Positions 12,952-24,860 of a stretch of 64,000 nucleotides of DNA are shown piece after piece. The stretch lies in assembly GCA_000231825.2 (NCBI GenBank), contig JH720340.1, positions 621,550 through 685,549 of the forward strand, read 5' to 3'. The notes under the pieces were generated by a model that was given only the letters and a program-made list of their open reading frames with translations, did no database searches and was not told the origin of the DNA. Numbering within the stretch: position 1 is the stretch's first letter; each line of letters opens with the position of its first letter. The translations under genes and the position numbers were made by a program. This stretch comes from Tetrahymena elliotti 4EA. Taxonomy: Eukaryota; Ciliophora; Oligohymenophorea; Hymenostomatida; Tetrahymenidae.

Positions 12952-13537
12952 GAAAAAAAAAAATTTCAATATGTTTTTAATTTTATAATTAATTTTATTT
13001 TAAGATAATAAATATATAATTAAGATCTATAAATACTTAATTCAATTTATAAACAATCTATATTCTTACCTTTACTTTCTTGTTTTTATACTCTAATCAA
13101 ATTATCCCATTTTCCTTTCTAAATAAATAAGCAAATACACTCTAAAAATCGAATCATTCAATGTTTCTATTTAATAAATATGAAATATTTGACTAAATTT
13201 TATATTTGTACCAAAATGGTTTAACTTTTTCAAATACCAATTAAAAAATGTCTCTAACTTAAAATAAACAATACATTCCAACGATTATTTTCTCATTCAA
13301 ATTTAGAAATAATAAATTAATTATGAATATTTATTTATGTTCAACAGAAGTCTTAAAAATAAATAGCTTGATCAAATTAGGATTTAATTTGTTATTATTA
13401 TTTTATTAATTAATTGAGAGTAATATATTATATCAAAATACTGAAATACTTTTAGAAAATATCTTTAGAATACTTTTTTATATAAATTTATAAATTGAAT
13501 TAATAATAATTGATATTAAAATTAAGTTAAATAGCTT
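12952..13537. other. convergent intergenic region
   Basis: Separates two convergent 3' ends (12951 on +, 13538 on -); presumably holds both polyadenylation regions. Nothing else seen. Confidence 0.45.
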
Positions 13538-16500
13538 TCATTGATTTTGTTGCTAGTGATTTTTAAATAAATTTTAGAATCTTATGCTCATTTTTAAAGG
13601 CTATTGTTTATTTTGTTCATTTTAATCTTTGCGAATATGAATATTGTTTTGAAATAAATTTTTTAGACTGCTTTGTAAGTTTAATTATTATTTTTGGGTT
13701 TAGTTGTTGTTATTTCTTGAACTAGTTAGTGGTATCAGTTTGGAAGATTCTTCTTCCAACCTTAAATTAATGCTTGATCTAAGTTATTATACTTTGTTTA
13801 TATTATTTAAGCTAAACATTTAATTTTATGAGTTATTATTTAAATCAATATTTTGTTTAGATTTTTTATAAAAATCAGTCATTGTTATATTCTTATTTTT
13901 GGTATTCATTTCTGGAACTTCAAGCTTTGAAAATTCAATAAATTTCAAAGTGGGCTGGGAAGCTTATTTTGGAAGTTTATATCTTTCACAACTTGAGCCC
14001 AAAATAATACTTGTTTGCTATTGTCTTGGACTAGTTAATATGTTGACTTAATCTATAAGATTTCTTTTCAAGTCATCAGAACTATAATCAATATAATTAT
14101 TATTTTTAGTTTTTTTCTAAAGAATAGATCTTTTGATATTCATCCTTTCTTCATTAAGACTGCTCTCTTTATATTTTTATAATGAACTTGTTAGTTTTTT
14201 TATTTGAGATTTGTTAAAAAAGGTTGAAACAAATTTGCTCTTGTCTTCAAACATGCTCTTTATTTATTGATGTGGATTTATTCTATCTGGATTATTAAAA
14301 CTTGATATATTTTCTTATTACTACTAATTCATATAAAATAAAGCTTATTAGCTTTACATTCTATAAGGAACTCCATATTTAACAGGGGATTCTGGAAGAG
14401 AACTCAAGCCAAATTAACTACTTGTTTCAGTGTTAATTTAAGTCCTTTCATTTTATATATAATTCCCTCTCCTATTTTCTAAATTCAACTAATTCAACTA
14501 TTTAATTTAATTTTATTTAAGTAAAATAAAACTATTTAAAAAAAAAATACCTCGATAGGTTTAGAAGCAAATTAAATTTTCTGGTCATTTATATTTTTTA
14601 TTTAATGAGATTTCTTTTTCAACATACTACCTCTATTAAATGATTAATATCTATCATCTGTTTATGGTTCCTAGTTAAGATATTTTTATCAATTAAATGT
14701 AATTAATGCAATGAATTTACTGGAGATTTATTATTTTAAACTTCATCGATGTGCTAAATGGAAATACAAGAGTCGTTTCTATCAGCAAAAATTAAATTTT
14801 CACTGAAAAGAGATTATTTGTATGGCATTTTCTGAGCTAGAATTTTAATTAACTAACTTTTTCTTTTTTCAGTGGGAGTAATATTTAAAGGAGAGTCATA
14901 AGGAGTTAAAGTTTAATTGCTAATGCTTTAGCTAGATTATTCATTTATAGATTTTTGAGATGGAAACTATTCACTTTAATTTGGATTTTTGATATTTTAG
15001 TTTGAGTAATCTTGCCTTTAATTATGCATATCTTTCTAAGTAGGAACTTTAGGTTTTCTTCCATTTGAATTAACTTTTTATTCTACTAGTTTTTAAATTT
15101 TGTCATTAATTATTTATTGTTATTCTTCATTTACTATAAAGTGGGTTATAGATTTTTTTTCTCTCCTCTGTTGCCTTGATTATTTACTGATATCTGGTTA
15201 ATTTTAGTCCATTAAATTTTTATCAAAATTTATGTTTATTTCCTTTTAACTTTTAATGATTCTATTATTTTTTTGGAATGATATCTATTCTTCCTAAATT
15301 TGCTTAGTTACTTTCAATTATTCCCTGTCTTCAGTTAAGAATTACTTGAATTTTGAAATCTGCTTTTTAGCATTTTAAATTCTAACTTTATGCTAGCCTT
15401 CTTTGATAGCTAAATGTTCCCTAAGAAAATTGTTGGAATGATGCTCTTCTAAAATCTGTTGGAATAAATTTTTTTAAATCATAATAATTTCTCCATTTGC
15501 AGTAGCACACTAAACAGAAAAGCTCCTTTTATCATTATTTTTCAACAAATCTTCTTCACCAAAATAATCTCCTTATATGAGTAATGATATCTAAATACAA
15601 ATTTAAGAAATATAAATATAATATTGGAGAGGAAAATTTAAATTTTTTAAATTGAAAATCATCAAATAATTATTAAACTCTTCCTATTTAAATTTGGGAC
15701 TAGGGCTATTGAGATTTACATTACCAAATTATGCTTAAAAAATGTAATCTATATTGAGAATATATTCAAATTTCATGTAGTTTCTCATTAATTAATAACC
15801 TTTTAATTTGGCAAGTGTTAGTAAAGGTAGCTTGCTAAAAGACAATCTAAATTTGCTAAATATTTGAGGTATGAGATCCTTATTTATTCAATATCTCCAG
15901 TACATAGACAAAATAAATTTGATTGGGAATCTAGGGATTTTGAGATTTAAATTATCAAATTATGCTTAAAAAATGTAAACTGGATTCAATGCTTGATTAT
16001 GAAAATCTAAAAATAATAAATAAATTATTTTAGTAAATACAGCTTGATATTAGAGCAGCTAAATTGACTAAAAGTTTGAGAGAAGGGATACTTAATTATT
16101 AAATATGTACAGTAAATACATAGATTAATCATATTTAGTTATGTTTAGATGATGTTTTATTTTTTTGATGATTATTTAATTTGATAATATCAAAATGAAC
16201 GAGTAAAAAAATATTAAAAAATATCATTTGATTTTAATTAAAAAAATTACTTAAACTGTAAGGTATTTTTATTTTTTGTTAGTGATCTTAGTTAAATCCT
16301 AGTTTTGTAATGATTAAATGCTGTGAAGCTCTTCTTGATTTGCCATGTGAGGGATATCTTATTTAACCTATAATGTATAAAAAGAAGTTAATCATTGTTT
16401 ATTATGAATTTTTTAGTATTTACTTGGAATTCTCCTTATTTAACTATGTAGAAGTTCTCTGCAGGAGAACCTTACTTAAAGATTACCTAACCTTTGGTAG

Positions 16501-17520
16501 TACGTATATCAAACGCCTTTGAATATATTTATCTTAATAAAGGTTAGTTTATTTTTTAAAATAATGGAAGATTTTATAAATAGAGAAGCTTTTTGTTCAA
16601 GTTTTCTTTCTGAAAGTTTTTTAGAACTCTCAAGAATTCTTTCTTATTTAATACAGCGAAGTGGCATTTTTCTAAACATATAATAGTAGCCATTCTTGGT
16701 GACTCATAAAGTAAGGCTAATTCACCAAATGAAAATCCTTTACCCAACTACTTGACACAAATCATCTCTCTGCTTTCATTATAAATATATACTCCTACAG
16801 TTCCCTCAAGAATAATATAAAATTTGTCGCCAATTTAATCTATTTTTAAAATATTTGTTAGTATTTACTTCATAGTTTCAAACGCATCATTAATTCCTAA
16901 CGCAAAATGTGAGAAGAAATATGTTAATTTTCAATCAAATAAATAAATGAATAATAAGAGTTATTAACTGATTTCGAAAACAGCTTAATCTTTTTCATAG
17001 CTTTCATAGTTCATATAAGAACAGCAACTATCATGCACATAGTCATTTTCTTAATACTGCTGAAAAAAAGCAATATCTTTAGTAAGCTCTTTGAGCATTT
17101 TTTTATCAGCATTATTTCTCTCCTTGGGTTCTTTTTAAAGAATTCTAATTATTTTCTGATATTATTTCTATTTAAAATTGATAATAAAAAGAAAAGTCTA
17201 CTTGTAAAATATTTTAGGTCATTCGCGTATTTAGTTAAACTTATGATAAATTCTTAAACTTTTGAGAAGTATTTGTTTGCTCTTTTACTATTTATATCAC
17301 TTCTTAATAGTCTTTTATTTTAAAATTAGGTTATTTGATAAGAAATCAAAACAAAGCAAAACAAAATATAATCAAATTTAGTTGTTTTAATTGTTTATAA
17401 AGATCTAACAAAGGCCAATTCTTTGATCTTTTTTTTTCAAGATGCAATTTATGATACGCTTTTAATTCTTAAACTTTAATACTGGCTACTCTCTACAAAA
17501 ATTCTACCATAAATTATTTT
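13538..17520 (-). CDS. protein with two cyclic-nucleotide-binding domains
   Basis: Multi-exon minus-strand gene with TGA at 13538-13540 and a likely start at 17518-17520 (MVEFLQRVASIKVQELK). Domain A (about 16,600-16,870) shows GDKFYIILEG and a canonical phosphate-binding cassette, FGELALLYESPRMAT, including the Glu and Arg that bind cyclic nucleotide. Domain B begins at 16,410-16,530 (GQVIFKQGSPAENFYIVKQGEF) and its cassette GDYFGEEDLLKNNDKRSFS lies at 15,545-15,575, some 850 nt away. Between them lies a tandemly duplicated segment. The C-terminal half (13.5-15.4 kb) is a Ser/Asn/Gln/Lys-rich tail without kinase motifs. Proposed small introns include a 34-nt one at 17168-17201 and a 53-nt one in the tail. 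Probably a cAMP/cGMP sensor related to PKA-R or other CNBD proteins; no channel or kinase part is visible. Confidence 0.75.
15687..16125. repeat. diverged tandem duplication inside domain B
   Basis: Two copies, about 15687-15909 and 15914-16125, share long similar blocks (for example the stretch ending CAAATTATGCTTAAAAAATG in both, and the AGCTTG...CAGTA...ATACATAG ends) with indels. Offset is roughly 210-230 bp. Both copies translate in the minus-strand gene frame to related peptides (YIFQAQFGNVNLNSP and YIFQAQFDNLNLKIP). Confidence 0.7.
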
Positions 17521-19551
17521 GTTACTTTATTCTACAAAATAAAAAATTTAGTTAATTTGCATCCACAATATCATTAAATCTCTCAATCCAATGAATATAA
17601 AGTTAAAATAAAAGTAAAAATTCATTTAAATTTATCTTAAAAATAAAAGCTATCTGAATAAACTTTCAATAATTAAACAAAGTACTCAAATAATATCATC
17701 AAGAAAACAATACTTAAAGAATAGCCCTTTTTTCAAAGCTTATTTCACTCAGATTTGCTTTAATTTTCATTTATTTAAAGTTGAAATTTAATTTTTTTGA
17801 AAATAACTTCATTTAAGAAAATAATTTAATTTACTTAAAAAACAATTTTGTTTATTCTTAAAAATTTAATCTTATGTTAAAACCATTAAAAAAATTTAAT
17901 ATATTTAATATATTTTTGAGAAATAAAAATTTCATAAAAAGAAAGTTAAAAGAAGATTCTATCCTAAAAACAAATAAAAAAATATTTAATTATAATAATT
18001 TGAGTCATATATGTATTATTAGATAATTTGAACAGTTTCACTATTTTATTTTAAATAAAATCTTTTAAAAAAATCAAATTTACTTTTTAAAATAAAAAGA
18101 AAATAAAATGCACTATGATAAACAAAAATATTTTATTGAAATAAATTTTATTTTTTTCATTTTTATGTTTGTGATTTTTGAAAATATTTTTTATTAAAAC
18201 GGTAATTGAAATCACTAAGAAATTAAAAAATATTTTAGTTTCTTTTAATTCATTTAAAAATTGAAAAAAGCAATATGCAAATAAAAAGATATTTCATGCT
18301 TAACTTAATTCATGTATGGAAAATTTCTTAGGTAATAATTTTAAGCCAATTAGCAAAAAGTTTAATCTATTTCATGGAATACTGGCTTAAAAAATATCTT
18401 TAGTCAAATAAAAAGGTATTGACTATTAAAATAGAATGTAAAGATAAATTTTATTTTTAGTTTTTTCTATTATTTTAATATAGGAATTTGTTGTTAACCT
18501 TGAAATAAAAAATTACTTTCATTATCTATTTTTAAGGCTAAGTAAACTAAAATACATACTTGAATAAGAATTATTTCCATAAATACTTTCTTAATCATTT
18601 TATTTTTTATACAAACAATTACTTTTTGAAAATTCTATCATAATTTGAACTTTTTGTTTGGTTTTATTTAGTATGCTTTTATTTATTCCCTATTTATTAT
18701 AGATTTTCATTTCTAATTTAAAATTTAAATACATTTTTATTGCATGAATTTATTAGATAATACTTTATTTACTTAGGTTCTTCCTGGGCTTTCAAAATTA
18801 TAAATTTAATTTTAGTCAAAGAAATCTATGGAGCGTAAAGACATATACAATGAAATGATGATAGAATTATTTTTCTAAGTATAATATGTAAATGAGATTA
18901 TAAATTTAAATGGTTTAAATCTAGAAAAAAATTAATATTATTGTAATTAATTTATTTACATATTTCAGTGTACTCTGAAGATTAACACTCTTTGATTTTG
19001 TGCTTTTCTATATTAAAAAAATTTTGTAAGGTAATTGAGTTACATAAAAGAGAGTAATTATGCTTTAGAAATTAAATAGAATAATAGAAAGAAAGCAAAT
19101 TTAATAATCTGAGGTTTGATTTGTAATAATTGGGATAAGTAGGGTGAAATCATTCTCGTAATTTTCTAAAAATCTGATTACGTAGAAATACTAGTCTGAC
19201 ATAAAATTAAACATTTAATTTAAATTGGAATGCATCAAATAAATTAATAAATAAAATTTTTAATGATATCTATCACATAATACGCCTTTTGCTTGATTTA
19301 AAACCATTTAAATTATATCTACAATTATTATTGTAAATTAAACAAATTAAATTCAAGATATTCTTTTTGTTCAGATGTTAAATAACATAAAAAGAGTTCT
19401 AGCAAAAAGACTTACCTAACTTCATTTAACTAATGGAGCAGGTAATCTATCTCTTCAATAGTGCCAGAAGGCATCATAGGGCTTGTAATTCCTTAATGGG
19501 TAAAGCAAATAGCCTAAATTGCACAATTAGAATTTGTTTTAGTTTTCTGCT
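17521..19551. other. 2-kb divergent intergenic region
   Basis: Lies between two divergent genes. Very AT-rich with few G or C. I looked for TGA-terminated ORFs and splice-bounded exons on both strands and saw nothing convincing. Confidence 0.4.
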
Positions 19552-22500
19552 ATGAAGCGTACATTCGACCTATTGAATGATTAAAAGAAACTTAAAAGCA
19601 TTACTAATAAGGAAATTCTTCTTGCAAACTTTGAATCTAGAGTTCAATTAAGATACTAGCTTTTGAATTCTCTCTTTTAAACTCTTCCTGTTGAAAATAT
19701 TAATGAAACAAGTATGTTAATACCTATTTTAACTCATAATTGCAAGTAAGGTTTAGAATCAGGATTGAGTCCAGAAGAAGTTATTGATAAGTTCTTCAAA
19801 GAATATGATCAAAATTAGGTCTATGACACTGAGTAAAAGAAAATAGATTTCCTCTTCCGTGTTGTTTAGTTTGTAGAAAGATAAGTAGTTTTAGTAGATG
19901 CTCTTGAAGATGCTAATTATGCATCTATCAATGACCTACAAGGATCTGAATCATTAGTTAATTTGATAGAAAGAATCAGAAGACACGGTTTAGATGATGA
20001 ACTAGTTAAATAACTTTCTAGATTTGCAGTTAGAGTTGTACTCACTGCTCACCCTACTCAGTTTTATCCTAAGCAAGTTCTTTCTATTATAAATGACTTA
20101 AATGAGGCCATTTAATCGAATGATATTACTTAGATCTAATATCTACTTTGGCAGCTATGTAAAATTTTATTTCTTCTAAATTAATTAAACAATTTAGAAT
20201 CAACTTAACAAATAAAAAATTTATTCGTTTTTCAAATATTTTAGCTAAAACTCCATTCTTCCAAAGAGAAAAGCCTACTCCATTAGATGAAGCTTAATTC
20301 TTGATTTAGTATCTTGAAAATGTATTCTACGATGCAGTCGGTACTTTACAAGATAGACTCAGAAAGGTTTTAGGAGCTAAATTCGATAAACAAAAAGAAT
20401 TCCACAAATTTTATACTCTTGGTTTCTGGCCAGGTGGTGACAGAGATGGAAATCCTTTTGTTAGAGTAGATAATTAGATTTTTATTTCCATAATTTAATA
20501 TATAACCCAATAAAAATTAGGTTGAAACAACAAAAAAAGTAGCCAAATTACTTAGAACCTCCATCCTTAAATGCTACATCAGAGATGTCCGTCAAGTCAA
20601 AAACAGGTAAATCATTAATCAATTTTAACTGGAATAATATTCTAAATTCATACACTTCATAAAATCATATAAAATATGTAATACATTTCACATTATAACA
20701 TAACATTTCAAAATAAAAAATTTGTTTGAATATTTGTTGGCAAAAGCGAAAGCAAATTATATCTTAGAATCAATAATGAAAAATAAAATTTTTTTGTTGG
20801 GAAAAGGGAAAGCAAGCAAAATTTTTATTATAAAATCATTTAAAAATTAATTTGAAAAATTAAATAAATTAAAATTAAAATAGATTGAGTTTCAAAGGAA
20901 TTTATGAGTTATTAGAAGAAATAGAAAGAGACTTAAATTCTAATTTCTCATACAAACCAACTGTCACTCTTGACTAATTGTATGAAAAGCTTGATTACAT
21001 CTAATAAAAAATTATCACTGATCACAAGGGATTGTTCTTACCTATTTTTGAGAACTTTTAGAGAAAGGTGCACACTTTTGGATACCACTTTGCTTCCATC
21101 GATATTCGTCAAGACTCAAGAGTTTTGGATAAAACATTTAAAGCATTATAGGAAAAAGTTCCCTACATGCTCCCATATAATTTTGATGAGTTGGATATTC
21201 AAAAGAAACTTGATTTATTGTTGAATCTTAAGCCTCTTAATACTGTGCCTAAGCTAGATGATGAAGTTTTAAATGATACCCTTTAAACTTTTAATGCTAT
21301 GAGAGAAATATAAGAAGAAAATGGTGAATATGGTTGTTATCGTTTCATTATTTCTAATTGCAGAGGACCACTTGATGTTGCTAAAGTATATGCCATGAGC
21401 TAACTAACTGGAGGATGGTAAGGAGATTCTAAGATAGATGTTGTTCCTCTTTTTGAAACAATAGATGATCTTAAATCTGCTGATTTATCTATGAAAGAAC
21501 TTTATTCTAATAGTTCATACAAAAAGCACTTAAGCTTTAGAAAAATGAGATAAACTATTATGTGTGGTTTCTCAGATGGTACTAAGGATGGTGGATATCT
21601 CGGAGCTAATTGGGGTATTTACTAAGCCAAAGAAAATCTTAGCAAAATCTCAAGGGATTATGGTGTAGAAGCTATCTTCTTTGATGGTAGAGGTGGTCCA
21701 CCTGCCCGTGGTGGTGGTAACAAGCATTTATATTATGCTTCTCAAGGTCCTACTATTGGTAAATTATAATTTAATTTAATTTTAAAATTTAATATAATTT
21801 TTATTATTTATTAATAAAGAAAACCATGAAATACAAATTACAATCTAGGGTTAAACTATCAGCTCTAACTTTGGTGTAACTGATAGCTGCCTTCATAATT
21901 TAGAACTTTTAATGTCAGCAGGTCTTTAAAACAATGTATTAGAAGACCCAAAAAGAATTTTAACAGAATAGTAACGTGAACTTTTGAATGAATTATCAGA
22001 AGTATCTCTTTAGTCTTACCTTGAATTTAAGAAAAATCCTAAATTCATGCCTTACCTATTAGAAAAATCTCCACTTAAGTACTATGGTGAGGCCAATATT
22101 GGTTCCAGACCAGCTAAAAGAAGTGCAGGAGGTGAAATGAAGTTCGAAGATTTAAGAGCTATTCCATTTGTTGGAGCATGGTCACAGCTCAAACAAAATG
22201 TTCCTGGTTTTTATGGTAATACAAAATTACTTACTCAAAAATTTTATTTTTCTAATTCATTTTTTATTTTATTAGGTTTGGGAACAGCTCTTAAGAAACT
22301 TGAATCAGAAGGAAGGCTCAAAGAAGCTTAAGATTTATACAAAGACAGCTTATTCTTTAAAGCTTTAGTATAAAATTCTATGATGGCTATGTGTAAAACT
22401 TACTTCCCATTAACTCAATACATGTAGAAAGATTAATAATATAGTGAATTCTGGAAATAAATTAATAATGAATTCTAAGAAACTGAAAGACTTCTGCTAG

Positions 22501-22715
22501 AAATCACTGAATAAAAGTAATTACTTGACAATGAACCAGTTATTAAATAAAGTATCAAGTTAAGAGAGTAAATTGTACTTCCTCTTCTTACTATCTAGTA
22601 ATTTGCTCTCCAAAGAATCAATAAAGACCACCACGAAGATCTTCATAAATCATACCACAATCTTATCATTCGTTCTCTCTTTGGTAGCATTAATGCAACT
22701 AGAAATGCTGCTTGA
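19552..22715 (+). CDS. ppc: phosphoenolpyruvate carboxylase
   Basis: Six exons fit in phase: 19552-20158, 20245-20465, 20521-20606, 20884-21758, 21820-22215 and 22276-22715, giving 874 residues, within the normal range for the family. The enzyme carboxylates PEP to oxaloacetate, an anaplerotic reaction. Signature motifs appear in order: VVLTAHPTQFYP (active-site His region), GFWPGGDRDGNPFV, FGYHFASIDIRQDSRV, FIISNCRGPLDVAKVY, VPLFETIDDL, MCGFSDGTKDGGYL, the glycine loop FFDGRGGPPARGGG, ITIQGQTISSNFG, and NIGSRPAKR near the C-terminus. It ends ...SINATRNAA rather than the QNTG terminus of plant and many bacterial enzymes, and no N-terminal phosphorylation motif is evident. Start chosen at MKRTFDLLND. 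Confidence 0.95.
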
Positions 22716-24139
22716 TTAAACTAAAAATTTTCTCATGCCTTCCATATTTTTTATAAGCAATCCTATTAATATTTATAAAAAAGTATATTAAGTTTTTTTA
22801 GCTTTTGTTTCACTTTTTCTTTATTGTACTATTTACTCCTCATATCTACATTCATTCATTTTATTCAAAAACCATTTTTTAGAGTTATAAATTTTGTAAA
22901 AATTATCCCATTTCACTCTAACAACAAATATTTATTTTTTTCCATTAAAATTTAATAAAATAGCAATTCAAGATTAAGATTAACAATAAATAATTCATTA
23001 CTTTAATTATTAAAACTAAATTCATATTTAACTAAAATCTAAAGTTAAAAAATCTTTTCACTAATATCCGGAATAAGTTAATTTTTGAGATAGAATCTTT
23101 TATTGTAAACTAAACAAAAGATAAAGAGCTCTAAGCTTTTATTTTTCTAATTTCCTTACTCCTAAAATTATTAAATGTTTTTCATATTAAAAAATGTAAT
23201 TTTAAAAATTTTAAACTTAGGAGAAACATGAAAGTTAAAGACTTGATTATTTAATGGTTGAACAAGTTTATTATGGGGTCTTTTATAAAAATTATTGTAT
23301 TAGAGATATATCTTTTGTGTTATTCTAAATATTTTTATTTCCTTTATTTATCATTTAATAAAAAATTTTGATTTTTTAAGTTGAGAGTATTAAAGAAATG
23401 CTTAATTGATTTTTGATAATTCACATTTATGAATTTTTAAAAATATACTCTAAATATTTTCAAAGTTTTTTAATGATTGGTGCTTGATGTTTGTTAAAGT
23501 AAAATGTTTCTACTAATAATAGGAAAAAACATATTAATTTTTTTTTTCAGTCTTTTGTTCTTAAAAAAGAATTTTTTCCATAAAATAGATTATTTTTGTT
23601 TTTTTTTATTTTAAAATTCTTCAGTTCTGTTTTTACAAAAGCAAGCATTAAATTAAATTAATATTTTTATCTTGAAATTTAATCTTCTTAATAAAAATAA
23701 ATAAAATTAAGGATATTTTATTCGAAATCAAAAATATATTGATAAAACTAAATATTTAAGTTAAAAGAAGTTTACCATAGTGTAAAACAAAATTTAAAAT
23801 TATTGAGCATGAGACTGTATTTTTTAATCAGATTTTACAAAATTAAATCAACTTTATTTCTAATTTTTTATTTTAGAAATTTAATCTATTTAAAACGCCT
23901 ATCATTTTTTTATGTTTTAAAATAAATTAAAGAATATTATTTGATTTTTTTTATTTAGTTACAAAATTCAACTGGATTAATTCACTGTAAAGTTATTTTG
24001 TTTGGATTCTAATTCAACAAATACTTAATTTTTTGTAGGTATTTTTAATTATAATTTGGTATTTAAAATAAAATTTATGACTTTTAATCTTTGTTTTATA
24101 AAAATTTAAATTGTCATTTAGGTAATCCGAGATTTCTAG
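22716..24139. other. intergenic, AT-rich
   Basis: No exon-like segment recognised on either strand. Confidence 0.4.
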
Positions 24140-24454
24140 ATGCTTTCTAGAGTCTTTTCTATTGATTCTAAAATTAAGAATAATATTGCCAAAACTTGTA
24201 TACTTGGTTTACTCATTTCTCTTTATATAGATTAAATAATTTAAGGTATTGAAAAAGATAAAAAAATAGCTCAGATTTTTTTAAAAGGTTTAAATTTCGT
24301 ATTAACCAAATTCTTTTACAATAACCCTAATCAATTCTTATTATTAATTAGATATTTTTTACATCCAGATTTAAAAAAAACTAAATAAATAAAAACTATT
24401 CTGTAAAAACATATTTATGATTCAATTATTTTTCATTTATTTACTTTTTGTTGA
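24140..24454 (+). CDS. small hypothetical protein
   Basis: ORF of 104 residues from ATG 24140 to TGA 24452-24454 using TAA as Gln. The product is hydrophobic and helical (TCILGLLISLYIDQIIQGI, FLLLIRYFLHPDL). It could be a small gene, a remnant, or chance; no family recognised. It is isolated, with no adjacent splice-bounded exons. Confidence 0.35.
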
Positions 24455-24860
24455 AACATATTTTTAAAAAAATCCTATTTATTTTATTTATTTGGCAATT
24501 TAGTATTGAAGTTGTTAAAAAAGTTACTTGTTTATGAAATAGATCACTTTAAAGATTGAGTGTACATTTTCTTTTATTCCTGATTAGGGTGGAGAAAAGT
24601 GAAATTAAGACTTTTGAATTCTTTTGGCTTAACAAGGAAGTTAAGTAATTTAATTTTGAAGGGTTTGTAACATAATTCTTTTATAATTAAAATAACCCAA
24701 AAAAAAAAATTAGATTTACTAATATGCTATTGGGATAAAAAAGCAATTAAAGTTTATATATACTTTTAATGAATATGTTTTCAATTTTATAAATCTGTGG
24801 TAAGAAAATATTAGATTTGCATAATTATTTATTTTGCTTGGAATTCAATTTTAATTAAAA
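24455..24860. other. intergenic, upstream of the MFS gene
   Basis: Short AT-rich gap; presumably contains the promoter of the gene starting at 24861. Nothing specific seen. Confidence 0.4.
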
